64,000 nt of DNA from Cryptomeria japonica (GCF_030272615.1 NC_081410.1:141385349-141449348); one strand, 5' to 3'. Shown: positions 1 through 12,799, counted from the stretch's first letter. Notes: generated by a model from the sequence alone, not told the origin. Made by a program: numbers and translations.

Positions 1-2179
1 AGGTCTCCTTATTGGCAAGAAATGGTTGATGCCCTTACCATATGCGGGGCGGGATTCAAAGCCCCTAGTGAGAGTGATTTGAGGGGACCCATTTTGTCTC
101 AAATGGTGGATGATGTGAAGAAGGATTTAGATGAACAACGCCAGATATGGAGCACTAAAGGTTGCACCATCATGACTGATGGTTGGACAGATAGGAGAAA
201 TAGAACTCTCCTTAATTTTCTTGTTTCTTCCGCAGGGGACTGATTAATTTTAGTTTCATATAGTCTTTAATTTTTTATTTTTTATCTAATGGTTTATTGA
301 ATGATCATTGACCTAGCTTTATTTTTTTATTTCAAGGGGCATCGTTTTCATCAAGTCCATTGATGCCTCCGCCCATTGCAAGAATGCCACCTACCTGTGT
401 GAGCAGATAGAGGAGGTGATTGATGAGGTGGGTGAGGAGAACGTGGTACAGGTGGTGACCGACAATGCAGCAAATTATGTTGATGCGGGTAAACTTTTGA
501 TTACAAACTAATTTTGTTTGCAAATTAATTACTATCTTGTAGTTTGTACCTCCATTAATTACAATTTACAATGCAACAAATTATGTTGTTGCAGGTAGAC
601 TATTGATGGAGAGGCACCCATCTATAGTTTGGACTCCATGTGCTGCTCATTGCATTGACCTCATGTTGGAGGATATTGGAAAAATCCCATGGGTCAAGAG
701 ATGTGTAGAAAGGGCAAGAAATGTGTGCAAATATGTATATAATCATTCATGGGTGTTGGCTCTTATGAGACAATACACAAAGCAGAAGGTGTTGCATCAT
801 CCAAGAATCACAAGATTTGCCACAAACTTCCTCACGTTGCAATCCATGCTCAGGTCTAAGTCTGCCTTGAGACATATGATTGTTGGTGAGGAGTGGTCTT
901 CCTCATCCTATGCTACCACCCCTACAGGGAAAGCTATGGCAAACTGCATTTTTGATGAGCAAGACTTTTGGGTCCCTTGTGATGAGAGAGTGAAGGTAAA
1001 TTTTTATAAATTCTACAATTTAACTTCATGTTTTATAACTTATTATATGTATTCTCTTATTTGCTCATTTTTCTAAATTACACAATATTTTCAATTTTGC
1101 AATTTGTTAAGCCCTTGGTGGTTTTGTTGCAAGTTGCGGATGGAGATAAGCCCGCAATGGGCTATATATGTGAGGGCATGGATAGGGCGAAGGAGAGCAC
1201 CAAATTCGTCTATGGAGGAGATGAGAGCAAGTATGGTCCCATTTGGGAGATCATTGATAGGAGATGGCATCATCAGCTTCATAGGCCCATCCATGTAGCA
1301 GCCTATTATCTGAATCCGGCATTCCGTTTTATCCCTTCTTTCAAGGCTGATGTGGAGGTCCTTAATGGGCTATACTCAATCATGGAGAAGATGGGACCTG
1401 CTGGTACTTCTCAGATAGAGCTTATTCGAGAGCTACAGTTGTTCTCAGATGCACAAGGGGAAACCTTCTCTCGTCATGTCGCCAAACACGGTAGGACAAC
1501 CATGATGCCAGGTAAAAATAAATTGTAAGGCTTAATTTTAGTTTTATTGCATATTGTAACTTGTTAAATGAGTTCATGAGTGAGACTAATTTTATTTATT
1601 TTTCTCATTTCAAACTCAAATCATTGGTGGAGCTTTTTTGGTCCAACGACACCAAATATTCAGAAGTTGGCCATTCGCATCTTGAGCCAACCATGCAGCG
1701 CATCAAGTTGTGAGCGCAATTGGAGTATGTTTGAGCACATACACTCCAAGAGGCGCAATAGATTATCTGTGGAGAAGATGAATTATCTCGTCTTTGTTCA
1801 CTACAACCTTCGCCTGAGAATGAGAAAGAATGCATTAGTTGACATCTCTCCTATCATTCTAGATGAGGTTGATCTTGAAGCAAAGTGGGCCAATGAGAGT
1901 CAGACAGATCCTGAGATTCCTGCAGTTGTCTTTAGTGATGATGACACTGATTGGATCGACCAGGTAGATATAGAGGCTGAGGCTATAGCCATGGCAGAGG
2001 AGGAGCAGAGAGCACGAGCAGAGACAAGAAATACTGAGAGTGACACAGTTGTTCCTGATGTTGGTGAGCATGGCATGGTGTCACGGGGAGCGACTATGGC
2101 TGCTCAATCATCCAGGACCTACCTTAAACGCCTTCGCAGGGGGCCAGGGCGAGAGGGTACATGCTCCTCTGAGCCATAG
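1..2179 (+). CDS. hAT-family transposase, C-terminal part (cut by left edge, probably inactive)
   Basis: Cut-and-paste DNA transposase of the plant hAT superfamily (DUF659 type). Five exons can be read: 1 to about 235, 337-488, 595-995, 1112-1511 and about 1581-2179. In order they show the DUF659 segment with TDGWTDRRNR, then VVQVVTDNAANY (catalytic-core Asp region), WTPCAAHCIDLMLEDIGK, a helical insertion domain, and the C-terminal dimerisation motif SASSCERNWS near 1700, followed by a long acidic tail. The N-terminal BED zinc finger would lie left of the window. Introns after exons 2 and 3 have clean GT-AG ends. Exon 1 has no GT donor before its in-frame TGA at 241, where bases GG sit at the expected donor. 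The only acceptor keeping exon 5 open is the AG at 1579-1580, which adds a hydrophobic stretch absent from relatives. The family call is firm; activity is doubtful. Confidence 0.85.
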
Positions 2180-2479
2180 GCTTGTAGTTGTATTTACCTT
2201 TGGTATTTGCATGAAACATTTGATGATGATCATATGATGACATGGATTTTTTATTCCATGAGTTTTGTAATATTGTATACATTTGAAAATATTTATATAT
2301 CTATGTTTGTTATTTTCTTCAGCTACAATTTATGTTTATGCTTATATGATTGATGTATACTTGTGTATGTAATCAAATGAGCCGAGTTTGATGATGTTAT
2401 TGTGTCTTTAAGGTGTATTCAATAAAGGGTGTCTGAAACAAGTTTTAAATCTTTAAAAATCTCTAAATTTCTTGAGTTT

Positions 2480-2578
2480 TTCACTTTCCCGAGTCCAGCC
2501 GAGTCTAACGCCAAGTCCCGAGTATGAGTCTGATTCAGCCTTGCCTAGTTTGAGCCGAGTCCAAGTCCCGTTTCTTTG
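2480..2578. repeat. GAGTC-rich subterminal repeats, likely right end of the hAT element
   Basis: Short motifs of the form CCGAGTC, GAGTCC and AAGTCCCG recur about eight times just downstream of the transposase stop. Clustered subterminal repeats are typical of hAT ends, where the transposase binds. The left end is outside the window, so the terminal inverted repeat and target duplication cannot be checked. The stretch 2180-2480 is AT-rich with nothing else recognisable. Confidence 0.45.
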
Positions 2579-3427
2579 GATGGCATGGGTGTTGATGTGT
2601 TTTTTATGCACATACTAAAACAAAATAAAATACCAAAGTATCTTATCCTCTCTTGAACAAAGTCTCTCAAATGCTATGCTTCAAGATCAAATGAGACAAC
2701 TCCAAGGTTATGAAATGTCAAGTCTTGACTTGTGGATAAGTTCAGTGGTTTGATGTGATAATGTTGGAATCACAAAGGGACTTACGTTGTACATGAATGT
2801 TCAATCTTATCATGGATTAGGATAGGTATGCTGATGACATAGGATTTTGCACTGAAGTTCTTGATTCAATTCTAACAAGTATTTCTAAAAAAAAGGACAA
2901 AAGGAATAGGGTTTAGGAATTCTATTCTAAAGTTTAGAATGCAAAAAAAGGGGTGAACGAATTCAGTGGAAGCCTACTAGACAAGGTTTCACCATCAAGT
3001 CGAACAACTTGACACAAGTTTAGTGCAATCATCTAAGGTATTATGCAAAGATTTTCAAATCATTACCATCAAACATTGATTACCATTCAAGTTAATGCAT
3101 AAACAATGGACGTATTACAATTGAAGTTATGCTCATAAAATTCTAATTAACCAAGCAGGGCACACTTACAATCAGCAAGAGCCTAGTGGTATGGATAAAT
3201 GGATTCCACACAAATACACTCAACAAATTTCTTCATTCAATCTAACCATACTTGGAAGCAAATTCTAAATCTAAAATTCTAATCTAACTTGGAGGAATTG
3301 AGAACCTTGAATGCAAGACAACACTTAAACAAAAATCACCATCAATTCGAACAATGATTTGTATTCAAATCTGCAGCATCTACCAACAATTCTCAAAAAT
3401 CTCTCTTACAAATGAGAGGCAATGGGG

Positions 3428-3435
3428 CTTATATA
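3428..3435 (-). promoter_or_regulatory. TATA box of solo LTR copy A
   Basis: On the minus strand CTCTATATAAGCCC lies downstream of CAAACCCTAATTAGGG. The same arrangement is found at 38992 in copy B, so this is probably the retroelement promoter marking the U3/R boundary. Conservation between two otherwise diverged copies is the evidence; activity is unknown. Confidence 0.55.
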
Positions 3436-5003
3436 GAGCCTCAAAAGAAATGAATGGCTCAAATTGATTCAAGATCAATGGCCAAGATTACAAGATAAAA
3501 CCCTAATTAGGGTTTGTTACAACCACCATTACATTGGCCAATGAAAAATGAGGGTAGGCAAGATAAATAATATTTGGTGTAGTGCCATGTATCACCTATT
3601 CCCTCCCTGAATGAATGTTGACTCGATACCCCTTTGATTGGACGAATGGTGATTAAGATGCCACCTCAACTTGCCTTATAGACTTGATCAATTTGCCTTG
3701 TACATTCCTCTTCTTCACAATGTTTGGAATTCCTTATGATACTTTTTGCATTCCATCCTTACGTTAAAGAATTCCTTGGAATATTTCCTCATGTTCGGAA
3801 AATTTCCCAATCTTGGAATCTTGAATTATTTCTTTCCTTGGTGCTCTTTGATATTGAAATTCCTTGATGTAGTTCTTGATTTATTGATGTGAAATCCTTT
3901 GTGCTCATGTCTTGAACTTGCTTTCCTTCCTTTGTTCATCATCAAGGTGAAGTTTTCTCTTCATGTTTGATCTAGTCCATTTCTTCACCTTTTGGAATCT
4001 CTATCTGGAAATCATCAGCCAATCTTTGAAGTATTGATCTTCTTTATCCGCATTGTTGCCTTGAAGTGTTGATCATCGTGCTTCCCTTCCTCGTAAAAGC
4101 CCTGCAAAACAGCAAGCAGTGAATCAAACACCTATGGGATAAACTTTATTTCAACCTTGGTGGGAAATCCATCCGCATAAAACATCTACATTATCCTTCC
4201 TCCGTTGATGGAAAATTGATGCCTATCTAGATAACTTTGTTATTGATCTTCATCCAAATTAATTTGTTCCTTCCTTTGTAATTCCGCCTTCAAGTCGAAA
4301 TCCGACCCTCATCCAAACTCATTGTCCTTGAAATTCTTGTGTTGATATGATCACCATTTGATGGAATGGAAATTCGAACCATCAAGACTTTGTCATGACA
4401 TTTGTCCCAACTTGTGATAGGTAGTCTTAGAAAATTGTAGCGCCAATTCTGGAAAATGTGAAGGTCCGAATTGAAATCTCTATGATTCTCGTTAAGAAAA
4501 CCTGATTTTCAGACTTAGGATAAGTCTGATTGCAATAAATAAGTGTGAAGACACCCCTATAAACTCAGAAAATCAAGTATTTGGAGCCCAAAAATGAATG
4601 TCCAAGTCTGGAAATATCACTTGAAGGTCTGAAAACACTCAAAAAGTGACAAATTTCAGATATCAAAGTTATAACGAAATCTGGTTTTCTAAGGACTGAG
4701 TCTAAATATGCCCTCCAATGTCTGAAAATACTCAGAAAATGGTGTATTGAAATCTGATTTTTTTATTCTTAATTCTGAATACAACCTCTGAAAGTCTGAA
4801 AATGGCTCCAAAAGTTTCAAGACACACTGAAAATGATGAATATCAAAGGCTGGAAGTGATCACAGCCCTGTCACGTGCTTCCATTTGAATTATTTTGATC
4901 TTCAAAACTCAGAAATGGTCACATCTGGGCACAACTAATGTGGCTGGGAACGAAGTTTCAGTCTGAAGATAACTCACAAAATGTCAAAATTGGTGCCCGG
5001 AAG

Positions 5004-5530
5004 CTAAGTCACAAGATTCGAATTCGACGGCCATGAAATTCGGATGAAATTCGACAAGGAAAAATTCGAAAAAAAAATCGGATAAAATTCACCTTATATA
5101 ATTTTGTTTATTTTTTAAATATATGTATACTTCTAATAAATTCGACTAGCTGATGAAGCAGTTGCAGAGTGCGACCCAAAAGTTGCAGAGAATACCCGCG
5201 AGTGCAACCCAGCAGTTGCAGAGAATACCCGCGAATCGCAACCCGGCAGTTGCAGATACAGAGAATACCTGCAACCCAGTAGTTGCAATCTTGCAGATAC
5301 AAAGGATAGCAGCGTTTTATAGAGAAAATCCACCGAAAATCTTCAAAAAAAACCCTAAACACTTTTCAGAAACCTAGAAAAACGCTTTTTAAGTTTTAAC
5401 TTTAATAATAAAAAAATGACATCAAGGCCGTACGAATTGATGGCCGAATTTGAACGAATTTTTCATAGAAGTTTGGAATTCGATAAAAATCGAGCTTCAT
5501 CCTTGAAAATCGCCGATTTCTGTGACTTAG
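5004..5530. mobile_element. hAT-type MITE, CTAAGTCAC family, copy 1
   Basis: The termini CTAAGTCAC and GTGACTTAG form a perfect 9-bp inverted repeat. Both sides carry the identical 8-bp duplication CCCGGAAG (4996-5003 and 5531-5538), diagnostic of hAT-type insertion. Subterminal sequence is rich in GAATTCG and AAATTCG words. The interior has imperfect tandem copies of a roughly 30-bp unit containing AGTTGCAGAGAATACC (5158-5300). It is nested inside solo LTR copy A, so it inserted later. No transposase is encoded; the reading frames across it are by-products of the tandem repeat. Confidence 0.9.
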
Positions 5531-6719
5531 CCCGGAAGCATACCACAATCCTGAAAATGCTTGGAAAAGGGTGTGGAAATGTCTGATTTTTAGTTCTTAA
5601 AGTCTGAAGACACCCTTCCAAGGTCCAACAATGGCTACCCAATGTCTGAAGACAACCTGCAACTTCAATAAATCAGTCATTTAAACTTGTCGCAGTCATA
5701 GGAAACATCTGTATTTGATGGATTTTACCATCCCAAAGTGAAGATTGTCAAATCTAGGCACAAACAAGGGGTTGGTAATGAATATCTAAGTCTGAGGACA
5801 AATCTGAAAGTGAAGTTTCCGACTTAGATCAGCAATGGAAGCTCCATCAAATCTCCAAAAAAAACTCACAAGGATGATGCTCAATTGAAATTTCCCAATT
5901 GTAGAGGTGGCTGGAAATGAAGAATAAGAATGAAGACAACCTAACAATGGAGTTTCAGACTTCACACCAGCAATGGTGTACTCAGAAAATCCAAGAAAAC
6001 TCCTCCAAAATGACCTTCCAACAAAATCGTCTAAGTGTGAAGTGAAAAATCAGGTCTGAAAATGCACATTCCAGTCAAAGATCAGCAACAATGGTGATAG
6101 AATCACCCACAATAGCGCTCAGCCATGGAGTATATCTCAGATTTAAGTGCAATGGCAGCCCCTTGGCATCGATGAAACTCAAAAAAACCAATAAAATCAA
6201 CCCACAAAGTAGACTGATCAGCCACCAAACAAAATCATGGCACCAACTATCAAAATCACCTAATGTGGTATGAACAGCCACAAAGCTTGCTGTAACCTCT
6301 CTCCAATGGCAGCACCCAGGTGTGTAAACCTTCCAATCTGCAACTCCAACTCAGAAAATGGTGTCAAAATAACACTTAATCAAAATCGCCTAGGTGGGAA
6401 ACTTCCAGGCAGCCACTAAAATGTCTTCAATCTGCCACTTAGCTGTCACAAGCAGCACTTATATTATTATTTCAACGCTGGCTGGGCATACTTCAACACA
6501 TTTTTGCCTTGACATTTCACCACACAAGCAATGTGGGATAAAACTTTGCCCTTTTAAACTTGCCTGGGGAACGTTGATTTGCATTTGGAAAATAAATAAT
6601 TATTTAAATCATTGCAAATCATTAAATAACTGTTTTTTTTAAATTAAATAATCATTATTGAATGCAAAACAATTAAATTTGGTCACTTGCATTAAAAATA
6701 TTTCAAATTTTGTTCAAAT

Positions 6720-7400
6720 TTGGCCAGCTGGGGGAAAAACGTCCCATATCTAGATAAAAATCCAGATGAAAATTTATCACAAGGCATCACAACTGCCTTT
6801 GGGGAAAAACGACCCCTATCTAGATCAAAATTCCGGATCAAAATCATCATAACTCATACCTGGGGAAATTCGCCATTCATCAGGACAATTATCCACATAA
6901 AAATCCATCAAACTTGATCATATATTGACTTGGGGGGGGAAATCGCTCTTCATCTGGACAGGGAATTTCATCCGCATTAAGTTCATATGCATTCCAGGAG
7001 AAAAACGTGGGTCATCAGGAGGATTTCCCAACACTTGGTCAAAATTTATCCCTCCTAGTGGAAAATCGCCCTCCATGAGGAACTTGAATGGGGGAAAAGT
7101 AGAGTCCATCGGAAATCTGGTGGAAATTCACCTACCATCAGCATTTTGAGTGGGGGAAAATCATGGGTCACCGGAAATATGGGGGGAAAAGCACCTCCCA
7201 TCAAGAATTTTGACATTTTGACCATTAGAACATGGATTTTCATCAGGAATTTGATGATTTTTCCACTCAAAATCAACTGGACACTTCAAATTTTCAATAA
7301 AACGCATCGGGACTTGGCCAAATTCATCACAATTTGAGCGAGAAAATGGAAATTTCATCGGGAGAAAGTGCAAATTTCACTTGAATTACTTCCTAGGAGC
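6720..7400. repeat. Diverged tandem repeats within solo LTR copy A
   Basis: The word GGGGAAAA (with variants GGGGAAAT and GGAGAAAA) followed by CG or TCG recurs at about 30 to 72 bp intervals. Examples are near 6730, 6800, 6861, 6933, 6998, 7057, 7092, 7151 and 7181. The pieces between share ATCTAGAT, CATCAGGA and CATCNGGA words. Some units on the opposite strand resemble the palindromic repeat in copy B (36318-37624), for example CATGGAGGGCGAT. Confidence 0.55.
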
Positions 7401-7668
7401 GAGAAAACAACCCCTAAAGGACCTTTTAACACTAGGGCACAAAAATATCACTGACTTGAATATTTTTAAACTCGTTCACGCTCAGAAGGTCTACACTTAG
7501 ACAAAATTAGGATCACTTAAACGTCTAACAATTTACACACTTGATCCTATACCCTCTCATTAGCAAAGGCAAACACTAGGAAACTAGGCAAAACATCTAC
7601 TGTAAAAAGCGAAAAGTGGGGGTCCCCATTTTCAATGAGGCGATGTGTCAAAACGTGACAAAAATGGG

Positions 7669-8687
7669 CATAAAGAGTTTGGCAATGGAAGACTCTATTG
7701 CATCTGGTGAATTACATTTTTGATAAAATCGTAGTCTCACTACCAATGATGCCCCAGATTCAACCTATTTTGCAACTACTCCTTCAATCCCTACTGTAAA
7801 AAATTGCTCTTCCTCCAAACCCTACTGCAATAAAGCATGCAAATGAAACGAAATTAGCCTATTTTTCTTCATGTATGGCAAGCTGGGGTGTGAGAGCCAA
7901 AAAAAAGACTATTAAATGTCATTTAAATTTTGGGTGTTTTTTATTTCTAAAATTGTCAATTTTTGCAAGGGATGGTCAACCATCCCTAGGATAATCAAGG
8001 GATGTCACAAGCATACATCCACATCCACTATAGGCTTTCTTTGCATCCCCGAGACAATTGGGGGACATCACAAACGTCCTTGGCAGGCTTCCTTTGTATC
8101 TCAAGTGCAGACAAGGGACATCAATAACATCCCATATAGGCTTCCTTTGCATCCACGCATTTTGGGCACATTTCCACTATTTTTGCCATTGTTGGAGACA
8201 GCTCAAGGATGTTCTCTAGGCACCCCCAATCCTCTAAACATCCCAAAAATAGAGACATGTCAACAATCTTCCTTGATTTAATCATGTAGTTACATTTATT
8301 TGCTTTAGATTTTTTTTTTGAAACAAATCTTTTATAGTGATCTACAATACTATAGCAAAACATGCAAGAGTTGTTGATTGCACAAAGCATTAACTCAATG
8401 TAAATTATGCTTGTATCTTTGTGAGCATCATTTAAAAAGACTACCTATTACAATGGTACATCAAAAGTCCTTGCTTAACTTAAAAACCTTGTGAACCATC
8501 CTATCGCTCTCGAATGGAATTATAAGGTCTTTTGGAAAACATAGAAAAGAAATGGAATTCAAGATAGAATCATGAATTGGAAGCTTAAGCATTGGAAACT
8601 ACATGAGAAAAGCACTTTGGTCATATATTTTATGCTTTTATTTAAGCAAACTATAAAAAGCTAACAATTGTTTTAAAAAGGCTGAAG
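7669..8687. other. No gene recognised
   Basis: A stretch of about 1 kb with no coherent coding frame. From 7960 to 8250 words such as GGGATGTCACAAGC, GGGGACATCAC and GGGACATCA recur, paired with ACATCC and TAGGCTTCCTTTGCATC. This looks like an old repeat rather than a gene. Confidence 0.4.
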
Positions 8688-8930
8688 AGCAAGGGCTTAA
8701 GCTCAATTGGTTAATTCACTGAGTTTTCAATAGGGAGACCCAAGTTCAAATCTCCAAAGGAGCATTTAATGTGGAATTCCAAGTTGTGACTCTTGATCTT
8801 TCATTGTTGGTATTTAGAGTCGTTGTAGTATCTAAAGGTGGATTTTGAAGTTGCAAATTGTGGTCTTCCATTGTAGGTTTCTAATGTGTTTGCTCAAAAA
8901 GAAGCTAGTATTAGTCTCATGATGATGCTT
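8688..8930 (+). mobile_element. tRNA-derived SINE-like sequence
   Basis: The first 75 bp read like a degraded tRNA. TTAAGCTCAATTGGTTAA matches a polymerase III A box and AAGTTCAAATCTCC matches a B box, about 35 bp apart, as in tRNA-related SINE heads. No acceptor stem closes, so this is not a working tRNA gene. The following 170 bp (short repeats of GTTGTAGTATCTAAAGG type) would be the SINE body. The right end and any target duplication are not clear. Confidence 0.4.
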
Positions 8931-9299
8931 ACAAAGAGCTTGTATCGGTCTCATGTTGGATCTTGTATGATCAAAATATTTGTAAATGAATTACAATTCA
9001 GAAAATCAAAAAATTGAACAATATGTTGCACTCGGAACTAGATACGTCAATGAAGCCCAGTAAACAACAAAGATACAGCAACAAGGACCTAACAACACTA
9101 AGGATATAAACCAACAGCAACCTTTCAGCACCTCACAAGGAGCAAATAACAATGAATACAAGGCATAACACTCAATAAAAACAACAGACCAGCGGGCTCA
9201 AGATGGCTTGAAGTCATATTGCTCCAAAGAGCTCTAAACATAAACAAACACCTTGTTCATCAAGTCATAGAAACAGATTTCCTTCAACAGTCCACGTCT

Positions 9300-10850
9300 C
9301 TTCCAATTAAATATTCCTTATATCCTTAATTAGGGAAGGCGAGATGGTAAATTGTTGAATCTCACTCCTTGTTCTAATAACTTCATGGATTATACCAACC
9401 AAGCCTTCACTAACAATTACATCCTCTAAAATTCTCACATTTGGATGAGATTTTCTCTCAAAAACAATATTAATAATTTTGTCAGAGTTACCCCTAGCTA
9501 ATGAAGGGCAATCCTCTTTGTCAGTACACTCCAAGAGCAGGACTGCATTTGTCTAAAGATAACTAAGCTCCTTATGTTCTTTTTTCCGTCCAAAAATTTG
9601 CTTCCACCTATTGTCCAAGCACACATTTAAGGAATCCTCATAATCATTCAATTGCACCCATTCACCCAATTTTGAGGACAACGCAACCAAAGAAGAAAGC
9701 ACCATATCCACATTTGCATTCACACAAAATCTAGCAATCAACAATTGTTTTCTAGATTTGGTCATTGCATCATAAGCAATAAGCTAACCAAAAGAGTTAG
9801 CAATAACCATCAATACCTACTCCCCATATTTCCATAGCAAACCAAAATCCCAATGTAAATAAGAACCCTATTGATGCATTCCTTCTCTAGATCAAAACCT
9901 AGATTCCACTTTTTAAGAAAATGGCCCAGTTTCCAAGAAACCACAAAATATCTAAGGTGGTCTAAACATAATCATCATGGTTCACTAAGGAAGCCAAAAA
10001 GAAGCCCTTCATCATAGCCAAGATTTCCAAATGGCCACATGGATTTCATTTTCTCTTAGCCCATTTTCTAAAAACATCAATATTTGGCCTAGCTCCAATA
10101 AATTTCCCAACAAGAGAATTCCACAACCTAGAGGACAACCTTTCAACAATAGAATGGAGGACTCTACGTAAAAAGCCCTTTCCATCTCCACCTAGAAGCA
10201 AAGATAAGGATTGAGCAAGAATGGATCTAACCTTACCTTTAATAGCATCAAGCCAAGAATTTAATAGTGGCAAACCACAACCATTTCCAAAAGAATTCCC
10301 AAGATCTTTCAATGCCATAGAAAACACCTCATTTGTCTCCAAACTCTAAGTGCCCAAGTCTACAAGAGCCCTACACAAAAGCCGCCCTTTTCAACAGGTC
10401 CAACTCTACATGCCACATACAAGCAAAGCTTTTGGGGGCTCCAATAAGAGAAACACTACCTCCAATGCACAAAAGAAAACAGGGGATCTGAAAAGATTTG
10501 CCATCCCATTTCAACTATGGAAATCATGCTCCGCTTCAATAGCCGAATCAAACATGACCACCACCAAAACATATAAGGATTCCTCACAAAGAGGAACGGC
10601 AAAACACAAAGCTGCAAAAAGGAAACCTCATTTCAACCCTTGCTTCAAGCTAATGCCATCAAGGCAGCCCCACCCTATAACAACTAGACCCACTGCAGAA
10701 GGGTTGGAGACAACAACTACCATAGAAAGGCATTCCCTTGCCTCAAATTGTGCCTTAGAGGCTCTTTCTCACACCAGATATCAATCAGTATTTTCTTATT
10801 TATCTTTGTTCAAGGAGCCATTCTTCTCATCCTCAACCTAACAATCTGCA
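9300..10850 (-). pseudogene. LINE (L1-like) ORF1 relic, DUF4283-type
   Basis: Minus-strand reading gives fragments typical of the gag-like first protein of plant L1 elements: FFLASLVNHDDYV (about 10010-9970), WFLGNWAIFLKSG (about 9945-9905) and IWGVGIDGYC (about 9815). Upstream, toward 10342, an open stretch contains LPLLNSWLDAIKGK and GARPNIDVFRKWAK. Several in-frame stops (for example directly after HDDYV) and frame changes break it. No reverse transcriptase or endonuclease is present, and the 3' half is missing. The pieces match the order WF-LGNW, then the WGVGIDGYCKLFGLAYCL-like end seen in intact relatives. Inactive. Confidence 0.65.
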
Positions 10851-12780
10851 ACATCGTGGCCATCATTCTTCTCATCCTCAACCTAACATATCTAAAATTT
10901 CACTGATCCACAACATAATATGGTGAGCAAGAAAACGGGTTTTGAATTGTCACTGAGCAAATACAAGGCACATATATAATGAGGTTGAATTTAAAACACA
11001 TTGTCTTGTTATCAATATATCTATCATTAGGATGTGGGAAATCAATCTCCTCTTCTTAACACACAGGACTGAATCATTTTCACTTTTCATCATCTAAACC
11101 AAAAGCTACAGGAAATCATGCTTGCAATCAATTCATCATATTACCTTCTTGAGATCAAGTTTTTATCACACTTTTCTATCTAAACCATAGCAGGAAAAAC
11201 CTTGTGGGGAAAAATCAAAAAACAGCAACTTAAAGTACATGATTTTTTTGAAAAAATCAGGATTTAAACAGGAAAAAAATTGGATTTAAAAAAATGTTGA
11301 AAACGAGACAGAAACTATCTGTTTTTGAAATTTTTAGGCATTTTCATAGCATAGTGATATAGAGAGCAAATAAAATAGAGATTTTAGACAATGAACTGCC
11401 TAAAATAGAGAGTTTAGCCCATGAATTGTCCAAATGAAAAGTTTGTCTAAGATAGCAGAATGCAGTGGACTCTATAAGCTTTGGCAGTAATTGATTCTTT
11501 TGTAAGTTTTGTACGAAGTAAATGGATCTTTCTGGAAAAAAACTTAAATTTGAGGGCTTGGCTAAGTTAGCCAATTTTTGTTTAATTTACTCATTATTGT
11601 GACAGAAACTAATTGCAGATCTCATAATTGCTAATGAACCTAAACAAAATTTTACCTTGTGAATGTATTCCAAATGATATAAGGCGGGAAATAGACAGGT
11701 TACATACTCGAGTCTATTCATAAAGAGAGATGATTACGACAATGATGATTGTTATGGGTTACTTGATGAGATCAAACTATCATCATAATTCCAACTGTAG
11801 TCTCCACAACCAATGGGCATGTCAAAGTGAAAGGAAGCTGAGTGTGGAGTAACACTTCGAACACTAATCAAGTCAAGAGAGTGCATGCAAAACTTCTTAA
11901 AAACCCTTAAGCAGTTACAGTTTAGATGCACAATAAAACAGATTACTAAATAAAAGCAATTCAAACCGTAACACCAGATTTACATGGGAAAACCAATACT
12001 CCAGAACATAGAACTCAATTGTATTACCAACAACAAAAGGTTACAATACAATACATAGAGCCAATGGTGTATAGGAGTAATTACACCAGAGAATTCTGTA
12101 GTAATTCCTGCAACATAACAGAGTCTCAAAAAATATCCAACATGTCATACAAAATACATTAAGGCACCAAGTATTTATAGAGCTCACACATGTAGAGTAA
12201 GTTCCCTATGTTTCCAAAACCATCTCCAACGCCTAGGTGCTAACTAGTGTCCAAAACAGCAAGCTGTTATGTCTAAGACATGTTGCACATAGCAACTTCC
12301 AAAATACCAAAGTTGCAAGGAAACATCTCCTTGACCACCTAGTATGGGTCTCTACTACGGGTTCGCGTATCCAATACCAAAGGCACCCAAGGGTTCTCTG
12401 GTACGTCTAGGAGACATGGGCGGGAGACGAGAGCAAGTATCCCCACGTATCCTAGCCGGAAAAAGGGAAAAACGGTAAAGTGCAACTTTTTGGCACGTCA
12501 AAACACTGTCGCAACCCTAAAAACTCGACTTTTTTTGCATGTCAAAACACTACCGCAGATAAACCGAACACATCCAAGCCATTTCACACGCCGTGCAAAG
12601 GGTTTTTTAAGGCATTTTTAACGTGCGCGAAGGGATTTTTAGTTTTTATGGGAAAGTAAGGGTCCAATTCAACGAGATTCATATTTGTTCTGTGTGGACA
12701 AAAAAGGTGATAATATTTCATTTTACATTTTCAGTTTTCGTTAAAAACGGAATTCCAAATTTCTGATACCACATTTTAAA
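10851..12780. other. No gene recognised
   Basis: AT-rich sequence without a convincing coding frame. A 28-bp phrase with CATTCTTCTCATCCTCAACC is duplicated at about 10821 and 10863. From about 12350 composition becomes more GC-rich (CGGGTTCGCG, GGGCGGGAGACG), and GTCAAAACACT occurs twice (12499 and 12541). This may be the left subterminal region of the hAT pseudogene that follows. No matching 8-bp target duplication could be confirmed. Confidence 0.35.
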
Positions 12781-12799
12781 TTTCTTTCTGCCATTTTTC

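Larger units (their letters stand above)
2590..7663 (-). mobile_element. Solo LTR of a giant-LTR retrotransposon, copy A (minus orientation)
   Basis: Bounded by a perfect 5-bp duplication ATGGG (2585-2589 and 7664-7668). Read on the minus strand it starts with a slightly eroded TG end, followed by a segment closely matching the start of the copy at 35922 (GTCACGTTTTGACACATCGC against GTGACGTTTTCACACATCGC). It ends ACACATCAACA, matching ACACGTCAACA there. The two copies also share a promoter block with CTATATAAGCC and the upstream CAAACCCTAATTAGGG. There is no gag, pol, primer-binding site or polypurine tract, so a solo LTR left by LTR-LTR recombination is the best reading. Its 5,074 bp include a nested 527-bp MITE plus the MITE target duplication, leaving about 4.5 kb, long for a plant LTR. 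Many copies of a GTCTGAAAA-like word fill 4430-6360. Confidence 0.75.

Noticed and set aside
5108-5377. Open frames on both strands over the CAGTTGCAGA repeats
   Set aside because: Produced by a minisatellite inside MITE copy 1.
8688-8762. tRNA gene
   Set aside because: A-box and B-box words are present but no acceptor stem or anticodon arm pairs; SINE-like is the better reading.
10350-10841. 163-codon plus-strand open frame
   Set aside because: It is antisense to the LINE ORF1 relic, low in complexity and rich in Thr, Lys and Ser, with no family resemblance.
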